The notes beneath the pieces are model-generated. The model was not told where the DNA came from and searched no databases. It worked only from the letters and a program-made list of their open reading frames with translations. A stretch of DNA of 5,891 bases, taken from Kiritimatiellales bacterium. Its GTDB lineage: Bacteria; Verrucomicrobiota; Kiritimatiellia; Kiritimatiellales; Pontiellaceae. The DNA lies in contig JABDQT010000238.1 of NCBI GenBank assembly GCA_013042165.1, positions 1 to 5,891 on the forward strand, given 5' to 3'. Positions 1-5,891 of the stretch are shown here, piece after piece; position 1 is the stretch's first letter; each line of letters opens with the position of its first letter. The translations under genes were made by a program, and so were the position numbers.

Positions 1-2163
1 CTCCAGCACCTCGCCTTCTTCGATGCCGAGCCTCTCCATGATGTTTGAGATGCGGTCGGAGCCGAACAGGCGCATCAGGTTGTCCTCGAGGGAAATGTAG
101 AAGCGGGTAACACCGGGGTCACCCTGCCGTGCGGAGCGGCCGCGCAGCTGCCGGTCGATGCGGCGCGATTCATGGCGTTCGGAGGCAATGACATACAGCC
201 CGCAGGGCTTCTCTTCCAACAGCTTGCGCAACGGTGTGCCGTCGACCTTGGTGTCGAGGGAGTACTCTTTCGACTGGATATCTTCGCTTTTCAGGTACAC
301 CACACCTTGGCCCAGTTTAATGTCCGTGCCGCGGCCGGCCATGTTGGTGGCAATCGTCACCGCTCCGGGCTGCCCGGCATTGGCCACAATTTCGGCCTCG
401 CGGGCGTGGTTCTTGGCGTTAAGTACGTTGTGCACAATATTTTCACGGCGCAGCATGCGGCTGAGCACCTCGGAGGTTTCAACCGCCACCGTACCGACGA
501 GAACCGGCTGCTTGTTCCCGTGTGCCTTTTTGATCTCGTTGATCACCGCCCGGAATTTTTCACGCTGTGTTTTGTAGATCTGGTCGTTGAGGTCCACGCG
601 ACGCACCGGCCGGTTGGTTGGAATGACCATCACGTCCAGACCGTAGATCTGATGGAATTCATCGGCTTCGGTTTCGGCGGTACCGGTCATGCCCGAAAGC
701 TTGTCATACATGCGGAAGTAGTTCTGGATCGTGATCGTGGCCAGCGTCTGTGTTTCGCGCTCGATCTTCACGCCCTCCTTGGCCTCGACGGCCTGATGCA
801 GGCCATCGCTCCAACGGCGGCCCACCATCAGGCGGCCGGTGTGTTCGTCGACAATAACCACCTGGTTGTCCTGCACCACATAGTCGACATCCTTTTCATA
901 GATGCTGTAGGCACGGATCAACTGGTCGACCGCATGAATGCGTTCGTTGCGCATCGCATAGTCTTCCTGGATCGCACGCCGCTTCTCCATGATTTCCTCG
1001 GGCGTAAAGTCGTTCTCCCCGTCCAGTTCCGACATCATGGCGACCATGTCGGGCAACACATACATTTCCGGGTCATTCGGGTTCATTTCCGCACAGCCCT
1101 TTTCGGTAAGGCTGGCATCGTGCCCTTTTTCATCGATCGTAAAGAAGAGCTCCTGGCGCAGCTCGCGCGCCTGATCCTTGCGCATGTCGGCGAGCATGGC
1201 CATCTGCGTTTTCTCGAGCAGCTTGCGGAGGCGGACGTCCTCGATCATATGCATAAGCTGCTTGTTCTTGGGCATGCCCTCGAAGACCTGATACAGCTTC
1301 AGCGAAGCCTCGTCGTCCTCGCCTTCCACGATCAGCTCTTTGGCCTCTTTCAGCAGGCGGGTGCAGAGGTCACGCTGGCGCCGGACAAGACGCGACGCGG
1401 CCGGCTGAAGTTCGCTGTACTGGGTCGAGGAGTAGGGCGCGGGACCGGAAATAATCAAAGGCGTTCGTGCTTCATCGATGAGGATCGAGTCGATTTCGTC
1501 GACGATGGCGAAGCTGTGTCCCTTCTGCTGCACCATTTCTTCGGGGCTGTAGGCCATGTTGTCGCGCAGGTAATCAAAACCGAATTCGGAGTTGGTGCCA
1601 TAGGTGATGTCGCGCATATACATTTCGCGCCGCTCCGGCGGCGGCATCATGTTTTTCAGGCACCCGACAGTCAGGCCCAGCCACTTGTAGAGATGCCCCA
1701 TCCATTCCGAGTCGCGTTGTGCATGGTAGTCCGAGGTGGTGATGACATGCGCGCCCTTGCCGCTGAGCGCGTTCAGATAAACCGGCAGCGTCGCAACCAG
1801 CGTCTTGCCCTCGCCCGTCGCCATTTCCGCAATCATTCCCTTGTGGATCGCCATGCCGCCGATGAGCTGCACGTCGAAATGCACCATCTCCCACGGGACG
1901 GGGTGCCCGATGACCTCGACCTCGGTTCCGCAGAGGCGCCGTGCAGCGTTCTTGACTACCGCAAACGCCTCCAGCTCAATATCCTCGAGCGTCTCGCCGT
2001 TCTCAAGGCGATCCCTAAACTCCTGGGTTTTAGCCTGCAGCTGCTCATCGGACAGTGCCTTCATCTCTTCATCAAATTCATTGATCCGGGCGACGAGCGG
2101 GCGCATCTTTTTCAGGTCGCGCTCATTCTTCGAGCCGAGTATTTTTTTCAAAATCCAATTCAT
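1..2163 (-). CDS. secA: Preprotein translocase subunit SecA (C-terminus beyond window)
   Basis: SecA is the cytoplasmic and membrane-associated ATPase that drives unfolded preproteins through SecYEG. The visible 721 residues start [20 protein letters not shown], a standard SecA beginning. Walker A is MATGEGKT at residues 114-121. The Walker B block (VDEID at 221-225) is followed by the family signature [20 protein letters not shown] and VDEHTGR of the preprotein cross-linking region, [23 protein letters not shown] and TNMAGRGTD (about 606-614) follow in order, then [21 protein letters not shown]. The frame is open to base 1, so the end of the second nucleotide-binding fold, the helical scaffold and any zinc-binding tail are missing. 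Compared with the E. coli protein as I remember it, about 60 residues are added after ISGP and about 24 more before DVDY, an arrangement I associate with PVC-type SecA. The ATG at 2161-2163 has an AGGA Shine-Dalgarno six bases upstream. The identification is very secure. Confidence 0.98.
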   Translation of the reverse strand, partial: MNWILKKILGSKNERDLKKMRPLVARINEFDEEMKALSDEQLQAKTQEFRDRLENGETLEDIELEAFAVVKNAARRLCGTEVEVIGHPVPWEMVHFDVQLIGGMAIHKGMIAEMATGEGKTLVATLPVYLNALSGKGAHVITTSDYHAQRDSEWMGHLYKWLGLTVGCLKNMMPPPERREMYMRDITYGTNSEFGFDYLRDNMAYSPEEMVQQKGHSFAIVDEIDSILIDEARTPLIISGPAPYSSTQYSELQPAASRLVRRQRDLCTRLLKEAKELIVEGEDDEASLKLYQVFEGMPKNKQLMHMIEDVRLRKLLEKTQMAMLADMRKDQARELRQELFFTIDEKGHDASLTEKGCAEMNPNDPEMYVLPDMVAMMSELDGENDFTPEEIMEKRRAIQEDYAMRNERIHAVDQLIRAYSIYEKDVDYVVQDNQVVIVDEHTGRLMVGRRWSDGLHQAVEAKEGVKIERETQTLATITIQNYFRMYDKLSGMTGTAETEADEFHQIYGLDVMVIPTNRPVRRVDLNDQIYKTQREKFRAVINEIKKAHGNKQPVLVGTVAVETSEVLSRMLRRENIVHNVLNAKNHAREAEIVANAGQPGAVTIATNMAGRGTDIKLGQGVVYLKSEDIQSKEYSLDTKVDGTPLRKLLEEKPCGLYVIASERHESRRIDRQLRGRSARQGDPGVTRFYISLEDNLMRLFGSDRISNIMERLGIEEGEVLE

Positions 2164-2169
2164 GTTGTT

Positions 2170-2173
2170 TCCT
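2170..2173 (-). promoter_or_regulatory. Ribosome binding site of secA
   Basis: Read on the minus strand the sequence is AGGA, six bases before the ATG at 2163. It supports that start, as does the match of the N-terminal residues to other SecA proteins. Confidence 0.7.
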
Positions 2174-2194
2174 GTATTTGCAAAAAGAGGATGA

Positions 2195-2223
2195 AAAGTA
2201 GCTCATTTTCCATGCTGTCACAA
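2195..2223 (-). promoter_or_regulatory. Weak candidate promoter for secA
   Basis: On the minus strand TTGTGA (2218-2223) and TACTTT (2195-2200) are separated by 17 bases, with four and three matches to the sigma-70 -35 and -10 consensus. It would give a leader of roughly 25 bases before the secA start. The match is poor and could be chance; the main support is its position between the divergent genes. Confidence 0.2.
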
Positions 2224-2290
2224 GCAGTGTTTGGTGTTAGAGGCCGCTTCATTCCGCCCGTTTTCAAGGGCGTTCAGGTGTTGTAATAAC

Positions 2291-2319
2291 TTGTCGATGC
2301 CGCGGTTTTCTTCTAGTAT
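2291..2319 (+). promoter_or_regulatory. Candidate promoter of the GT26-STAS gene, possibly leaderless
   Basis: TTGTCG (2291-2296) and TAGTAT (2314-2319) are 17 bases apart, each matching four of six positions of the sigma-70 consensus. Transcription would begin around 2326, almost on the ATG at 2328, giving a nearly leaderless message. This would agree with the absence of any Shine-Dalgarno before that ATG. It is inferred from sequence only. Confidence 0.3.
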
Positions 2320-2327
2320 TGCGGGCC

Positions 2328-3791
2328 ATGAAAGGTGATGCAGCAGCCCCGGTTCCATTGGTGATCTACGGTGTGCCGTTCTACAATCTCTCATTCGACG
2401 AAACCGTTGAGTGGATTGTTGCGCGCGTACGATCCGGCCGGCCGGCGAACATTGCGACCGCCAACCTCGATTTCGTGACCAAGGCGTGGGACGATCCCGA
2501 GCTGCAGCGCATCCTGATCGACGCCGATCTGGTGCTTGCCGACGGCTTCCCCATCGTAAGGATTTCCCCGTTCTTCGGGCCGCGGCTCAAGGGCCGGGTG
2601 GCCGGCAGCGACCTGACGCCCATGCTTGCCGCGCGAGCCGCGCAGGAAGGGCTGAGCATCTATGGGCTTGGCGGGGCGCAAGGCGTCGCCGAAAAGGCCA
2701 TGGCCATTCTCAAGAAACGTCATCCCGATCTTAAAATCGCCGGAGCCCTGTCCCCGGATTACTCGCCGCTTCTGGAAATGGATCACCGTGGAATCCTCCA
2801 ATCCCTGGAACAGGCAAAGCCGGATATTCTCTTTGTCGCATTGGGCGCTCCCAAGCAGGATAAGTTTATCAGTATGCATGTGCGCGGCTGGAATGTGCCC
2901 GTGGCGATGGGGGTGGGCGCTTCCCTCGATTTCATCACCGGTGAGCAACGGCGTGCGCCATTGTGGATACGCCGCTGTCAGCTCGAGTCGCTCTGGCGCA
3001 TCTGCTGCAGTCCGAGACGTTTATTTGTCCGCTATGTGGCCAATCTCCGGTTTCTTCTGTCGGCCTCGCGCCAAATGCTCCAGATCCATTTTATGGCCGA
3101 TAAGCCGTTGCCTTTCCAGACGCTGGATGAAGCGGATTTCGCGCGGCTGGCAAAGTCCGGAATCACTGCCGAGCGCTTCCAGGGACTCGAAAACGAGAGT
3201 GCCGCCGAAGAGCTGGTTGAGCGCCTGCGATCTTCTTCTGCAGGCCATAATCTACTGCTCGACCTCCATGCGGTCCCATGGCTCAACAGCCTGGAACTGG
3301 GGGCCTTGTTGGAAATAAACAAGAGCTGTCGCGCCCGTGGGAAGCGCCTGGTGCTCTATGCCCCGCGCCCGAAAGTGATGCGTCTGTTGCAGACCTGCAG
3401 ACTTACGGACTATTTCAACACCGCAAGACGGTTCGATGAGGTTCAATCCATAATTCAGAACCTGGTCGAACACCTTGACGGAGGCGCCATCTACGAGGAG
3501 GGATCGCTTACCCTCGAGCTTCCGATGGAGCTGACCGCCGCGACCCTGCCGGTCTTTGAAAAGGAAGCCGAGTTCATACACCATGAGCTGCAGGAGCAGG
3601 GCATTCTGAAGACCATCGCCGTCGATGCCGCCCAGCTCGATTTTATCGACAGCTCCGGGCTGGGCTTTTTGATCGCGCTCAAAAAAGTCACGCAGGACGA
3701 GGGTGTTTCGATGTCCATCGCCAACCTCAACACCAAACCGCGCCGCACCTTTGAAATCGCCCGCGTGGACAAAGTCCTGCTACACGCCTGA
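2328..3791 (+). CDS. WecG/TagA/CpsF-family glycosyltransferase fused to two STAS domains
   Basis: This is a 487-residue protein. Residues about 10-252 are a full GT26 domain. The family's enzymes move an N-acetylmannosamine-type sugar from UDP onto a lipid-linked acceptor at the inner face of the membrane in teichoic acid, common-antigen or capsule synthesis. Visible motifs are TANLDF at 44-49, ADLVLADGFPIV with Asp72 (the position of the proposed catalytic acid in TagA), VAGSDL, GLGGAQGVAEKA, GAPKQDKF at 173-180 and GVGASLDFITGEQRRAP. The basic tail LWIRRCQLESLWRI to NLRFL corresponds to the membrane-associating C-terminal part. Most family members are about 240-260 residues and end there. 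Here the frame continues through a degenerate STAS domain (about 262-378, NSLELG around Ser321) and a canonical one (about 387-487, DSSGLG with Ser442). No transmembrane span or signal peptide is evident. ATG 2328 was chosen; an in-frame TTG at 2319 would add three residues, and neither has a clear ribosome binding site. The exact sugar and acceptor cannot be told. Confidence 0.9.
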   Translation: MKGDAAAPVPLVIYGVPFYNLSFDETVEWIVARVRSGRPANIATANLDFVTKAWDDPELQRILIDADLVLADGFPIVRISPFFGPRLKGRVAGSDLTPMLAARAAQEGLSIYGLGGAQGVAEKAMAILKKRHPDLKIAGALSPDYSPLLEMDHRGILQSLEQAKPDILFVALGAPKQDKFISMHVRGWNVPVAMGVGASLDFITGEQRRAPLWIRRCQLESLWRICCSPRRLFVRYVANLRFLLSASRQMLQIHFMADKPLPFQTLDEADFARLAKSGITAERFQGLENESAAEELVERLRSSSAGHNLLLDLHAVPWLNSLELGALLEINKSCRARGKRLVLYAPRPKVMRLLQTCRLTDYFNTARRFDEVQSIIQNLVEHLDGGAIYEEGSLTLELPMELTAATLPVFEKEAEFIHHELQEQGILKTIAVDAAQLDFIDSSGLGFLIALKKVTQDEGVSMSIANLNTKPRRTFEIARVDKVLLHA

Positions 3792-3801
3792 TGCCGGTTT
3801 A

Positions 3802-3814
3802 TGCGCCCGGCGCA
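3802..3814. repeat. Short GC-rich inverted repeat after the GT26-STAS gene
   Basis: TGCGCC and GGCGCA face each other around one central C. A second overlapping pair, GCCGG at 3793-3797 and CCGGC at 3807-3811, could form an alternative 5-bp stem just past the stop codon. No U-tract follows directly, so this is not a standard intrinsic terminator, though it might still help stop or protect the transcript. Confidence 0.4.
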
Positions 3815-3862
3815 CAAATCGGCATCTTGTCACACAGGCCATCCCATGGGGGCATGATTTCT

Positions 3863-3887
3863 ATTACGTATTACGTATTGCGTATTG
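3863..3887. repeat. 7-bp tandem repeat (ATTACGT, about 3.6 copies)
   Basis: Copies are ATTACGT at 3863-3869, ATTACGT at 3870-3876, ATTGCGT at 3877-3883 and a partial ATTG at 3884-3887, followed by six T residues at 3888-3893. It lies between the ends of two convergent genes and is much richer in A+T than its surroundings. No coding role is likely. The T-run has no adjacent GC stem, so it is not called as a terminator. Confidence 0.8.
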
Positions 3888-3902
3888 TTTTTTGGCGAGG
3901 GA

Positions 3903-5174
3903 TTATTCTGCCTGCAACTTTTCGAAGGCATCAACAAAAGCGTCGATGTCTTCCTTGGTGTGCGCGGCGGAGACGAAGGCGACCTCGAAGCCGCTCGGCG
4001 GGGTGTAGAACCCGTGGTCGAGCATGTGATGGAAATAACGGGCATGGGCCTTTTGATCGCAGGCCTTCGAGTCGTCAAGGTTGCGGACGGGCTCCTTGCG
4101 AAAGAACGGGGTGAACATACCGCCGCGCTGCGCACAATGCAGATCGAGACCTTTTGCATCGGCAATGCGGTTGATGCCGTCGGCCAGACGCTTTCCATGG
4201 ATTTCCATTTTCAGATAGGGGCTTTCGTCGCGCAGCAGCTCGATCGTTTTCATGCCGGCAGCCACGGCGACGGGATTGCCGCTCAGCGTGCCGGCCTGGT
4301 AGACCGGGCCGAGCGGGGCGAGGTGCGACATGATTTCCCGTGTGCCGCCAATCGCGCCGATGGGCATACCGCCGCCGATGATCTTTCCAAGGGTGGTGAT
4401 ATCGGCTTTAACGCCGCACATGTGGCCAAAGGTGGTTGGTCCCAGCCGGAAGCCGTTGATGACTTCGTCAAAGATCAGCAAGGCCCCGCATTCGGCGGTG
4501 GCGGTGCGCAGTCCTTCCAGAAAGCCCGCGACCGGTTCGACCAGTCCCATGTTGCCGGCGATCGGCTCGACGATGACGGCGGCGATTTCATCGCCGTTGG
4601 CCTTCAGGATTTCCTGCACGGCGGCGAGGTCGTTGTAGGGGGCCACAAACACCTCTTCGGTCGCGGCGGGGGAAACGCCGGCCGATGAGGAGATGCCCCC
4701 GGTCAGCAGGCCGCTACCGGAAGCGACCAGCAGATAGTCGGAGTGGCCGTGGTAGCATCCGTCGAACTTGACGATCTTACGGCGGTTGGTCACCCCGCGG
4801 GCCAGCCGAACGGCGGTCATAACGGCTTCGGTACCGGAGCTCACCAGACGCACCATGTCCATCTCGGGAATCTGTGAGCAGATCAACTCGGCAAACTCGG
4901 CTTCCGCGGCGGTATTGGCTCCAAAGGTCAGGCCATCGGCCGCGGTTTTTGCCACCGCGTCTACGATTTCCTCGCGCGCATGGCCCAGGATCAGAGGACC
5001 CCACGAGCCGCAGAAATCGATCAGCTCGGTGCCGTCTTCGGTCTGTGCCACGGCCCCTTTGCCGGATTTAAAATAGACGGGTGTTCCGCCGACTCCATTG
5101 AAGGCGCGGACCGGACTGTTCACGCCGCCGGGGATCACTTTTTTTGCCCGTTCAAACCATGCTGCTGAATCCAT
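3903..5174 (-). CDS. hemL: Glutamate-1-semialdehyde 2,1-aminomutase
   Basis: HemL is a PLP-dependent class III aminotransferase-fold enzyme in the cytoplasm. It turns glutamate-1-semialdehyde into 5-aminolevulinate, the last step of the C5 route to haem and other tetrapyrroles. The 423 residues match the usual length of about 425. They open with ERAKKVIPGGVNSPVRAF, followed by SSGTEAVMTAVRLARG, FDGCYHGHSDYLL, a glycine/serine-rich loop (ASGSGLLTGGISSSAGV), FDEVINGF with Asp236 for the pyridine nitrogen, and TLGKIIGGGMPIGA with the PLP lysine at 264, next to E. coli Lys265. YQAGTLSGNPVAVAAG follows. The ATG at 5172-5174 is preferred over one eight codons upstream (5198) because AAGGA lies eight bases before it, it clears the hemB stop by 4 bp, and the protein then begins where the family does. 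It is cotranscribed with hemB, most likely with coupled translation. Confidence 0.97.
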   Translation of the reverse strand: MDSAAWFERAKKVIPGGVNSPVRAFNGVGGTPVYFKSGKGAVAQTEDGTELIDFCGSWGPLILGHAREEIVDAVAKTAADGLTFGANTAAEAEFAELICSQIPEMDMVRLVSSGTEAVMTAVRLARGVTNRRKIVKFDGCYHGHSDYLLVASGSGLLTGGISSSAGVSPAATEEVFVAPYNDLAAVQEILKANGDEIAAVIVEPIAGNMGLVEPVAGFLEGLRTATAECGALLIFDEVINGFRLGPTTFGHMCGVKADITTLGKIIGGGMPIGAIGGTREIMSHLAPLGPVYQAGTLSGNPVAVAAGMKTIELLRDESPYLKMEIHGKRLADGINRIADAKGLDLHCAQRGGMFTPFFRKEPVRNLDDSKACDQKAHARYFHHMLDHGFYTPPSGFEVAFVSAAHTKEDIDAFVDAFEKLQAE

Positions 5175-5178
5175 AGAG

Positions 5179-5891
5179 TTAATCCTTGAAGAGCTCATTG
5201 TACTGGTTGGCCCAGTAGGAAATCAGAATATCGGCTCCGGCGCGGACCATTGCCTGCGTCGATTCCTGCACCATGGCCCGGAGATCGCCCCATCCACGGT
5301 CGGCGGTCGCGTGGAGCATCGCATATTCGCCGCTGACATTGTATGCCGCGATCGGCAAGTCCGTATTGGCCCGCATCTCCGCGAGAATATCCAGATAAAA
5401 CAGAGAGGGTTTGATCATCAGCATGTCTGCGCCCTCTGCTTCGTCGAGTTCGGACTCGCGCAACGCGGCCCGCAGATCGCCAAACGAGGCCTGGTAGCTC
5501 TTGCGGTCGCCCATGCCGGGCTTTGATTTTTCAGCATCGCGAAAGGGGCCGTACATTGCGGAGGCAAACTTGGTGGAGTAGCTCATGAGGATCGTATCCT
5601 TAAATCCGCTGGATTCCAATCCGTCGCGGATGGCCGCTACCTGGCCATCCATCATGGAGCTCGGTGCCACGATATCCGCTCCGGCCGCTGCGTGCGAGAC
5701 GCAGATCTTTGCCAGGTTTTCGATCGCAGCGTCGTTGTCGACATTGCCGGAATCCGTCAGCGGGCCGCAGTGGCCGTGGTCGGTATAGGCGCAGACACAG
5801 GCATCGGCCCCGACAACGAGTTCAGGGAATGTGTCCTTCACAGCGCGGATGGCGCGCTGAACCGTGCCGCTTTCATTATAGGCTTCCGTGC
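5179..5891 (-). CDS. hemB: Delta-aminolevulinic acid dehydratase (porphobilinogen synthase), N-terminus beyond window
   Basis: HemB condenses two 5-aminolevulinate molecules into porphobilinogen. The 236 visible residues are the C-terminal three quarters of a protein that is usually about 325 long; the frame is open through base 5891, reading TEAYNESGTVQRAIRAVKD. The metal-site segment ADACVCAYTDHGHCG carries three cysteines (codons at 5797, 5791 and 5767), pointing to a zinc-type active site. Both Schiff-base lysines are present: SYSTKFASAMYGPFRDA (Lys codon 5569-5571) and LMIKPSLFYLD (Lys codon 5410-5412). GDRKSYQ, NVSGEYAM and ISYWANQ supply the other expected substrate contacts. After GDRKSYQ the usual MDPAN-type segment is replaced by ASFGD, and STKF stands where S/A-AKF is more common. 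The reading frame is intact, so the enzyme should be active. It sits directly upstream of hemL, whose substrate chain it continues. Confidence 0.97.
   Translation of the reverse strand, partial: TEAYNESGTVQRAIRAVKDTFPELVVGADACVCAYTDHGHCGPLTDSGNVDNDAAIENLAKICVSHAAAGADIVAPSSMMDGQVAAIRDGLESSGFKDTILMSYSTKFASAMYGPFRDAEKSKPGMGDRKSYQASFGDLRAALRESELDEAEGADMLMIKPSLFYLDILAEMRANTDLPIAAYNVSGEYAMLHATADRGWGDLRAMVQESTQAMVRAGADILISYWANQYNELFKD
5183..5187 (-). promoter_or_regulatory. Ribosome binding site of hemL inside the hemB 3' end
   Basis: AAGGA on the minus strand overlaps the Lys-Asp codons just before the hemB TAA and lies eight bases from the ATG at 5174. It decides the hemL start in favour of 5174 over 5198, whose ATG would lie upstream of this site and overlap hemB by 20 bp. 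Confidence 0.75.

Larger units (their letters stand above)
2164..2327. other. Divergent intergenic region between secA and the GT26-STAS gene
   Basis: This 164-bp stretch must hold the control sequences of both outward-facing genes. It contains a small inverted repeat, CGCCC at 2255-2259 and GGGCG at 2268-2272 with an 8-base loop. No T-run follows, so it is not a terminator; it could be an operator or chance. Weak promoter-like pairs face each way. A 31-codon open frame at 2191-2286 on the plus strand has no properly spaced ribosome binding site and is not called. Confidence 0.6.

Noticed and set aside
2255..2272. CGCCC/GGGCG hairpin as a riboswitch or terminator
   Set aside because: The stem is only 5 bp with an 8-base loop and no T-run, and there is no larger conserved RNA structure around it.
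172..2286. 704-codon open frame on the plus strand across the secA region
   Set aside because: It lies exactly opposite secA, whose motifs are unmistakable on the minus strand. Long antisense frames arise when the real gene avoids codons that would read as stops on the other strand. Its translation is rich in His, Leu, Val and Phe and shows no family motif.
2191..2286. Possible 31-residue peptide on the plus strand upstream of secA
   Set aside because: The purine-rich AAGAGG touches the ATG with no spacing, the frame is only the tail of the secA antisense frame, and the peptide has no feature of a signal or leader peptide.
3093..3095. Internal ATG as the start of a separate STAS protein
   Set aside because: The frame is continuous with the glycosyltransferase and the bases before this ATG hold no Shine-Dalgarno or promoter-like sequence.
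3888..3893. T-run as an intrinsic terminator for the GT26-STAS gene
   Set aside because: The sequence before it is the A+T-rich heptamer repeat, with no GC stem next to it. The inverted repeat at 3802-3814 is more than 70 bases away.
3885..4688. 267-codon open frame on the plus strand opposite hemL
   Set aside because: It is the antisense shadow of the conserved hemL coding sequence and begins in the repeat-containing gap with no recognisable domain or ribosome binding site.

Overview
The window reads as ordinary chromosome from a G+C-rich Gram-negative bacterium. The SecA sequence, with a charged insertion after the Walker B block and an SARQGD motif where SGRQGD is usual, resembles SecA of the PVC group (Verrucomicrobiota/Kiritimatiellota). 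That placement comes from remembered family features, not a search, so it is tentative.

Layout. From 1 to 2163 on the minus strand lies the first 721 codons of secA, the ATPase motor of the Sec export pathway; its C-terminus is off the left edge. A 164-bp divergent intergenic region (2164-2327) separates it from a plus-strand gene (2328-3791). That gene encodes an unusual fusion: an N-terminal WecG/TagA/CpsF (GT26) glycosyltransferase followed in frame by two STAS (anti-sigma-factor-antagonist-like) domains. A 111-bp convergent intergenic region (3792-3902) holds a short inverted repeat and a 7-bp tandem repeat. On the minus strand follow hemL (3903-5174) and, upstream of it, hemB (5179 to beyond 5891, N-terminus off the right edge).

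How the genes relate. hemB and hemL form a tight operon: the gap is 4 bp and the hemL ribosome binding site lies inside the last codons of hemB. They supply two steps of tetrapyrrole synthesis by the C5 (glutamate) route. GSA aminomutase makes 5-aminolevulinate and HemB condenses two of these to porphobilinogen. secA and the glycosyltransferase gene share only an upstream region and no evident pathway.

The best candidate for something new is the GT26-STAS-STAS protein, a cell-envelope glycosyltransferase apparently wired to a phospho-switch module. No mobile element, tRNA, rRNA or CRISPR array was seen. Long open frames opposite secA and hemL are antisense shadows.
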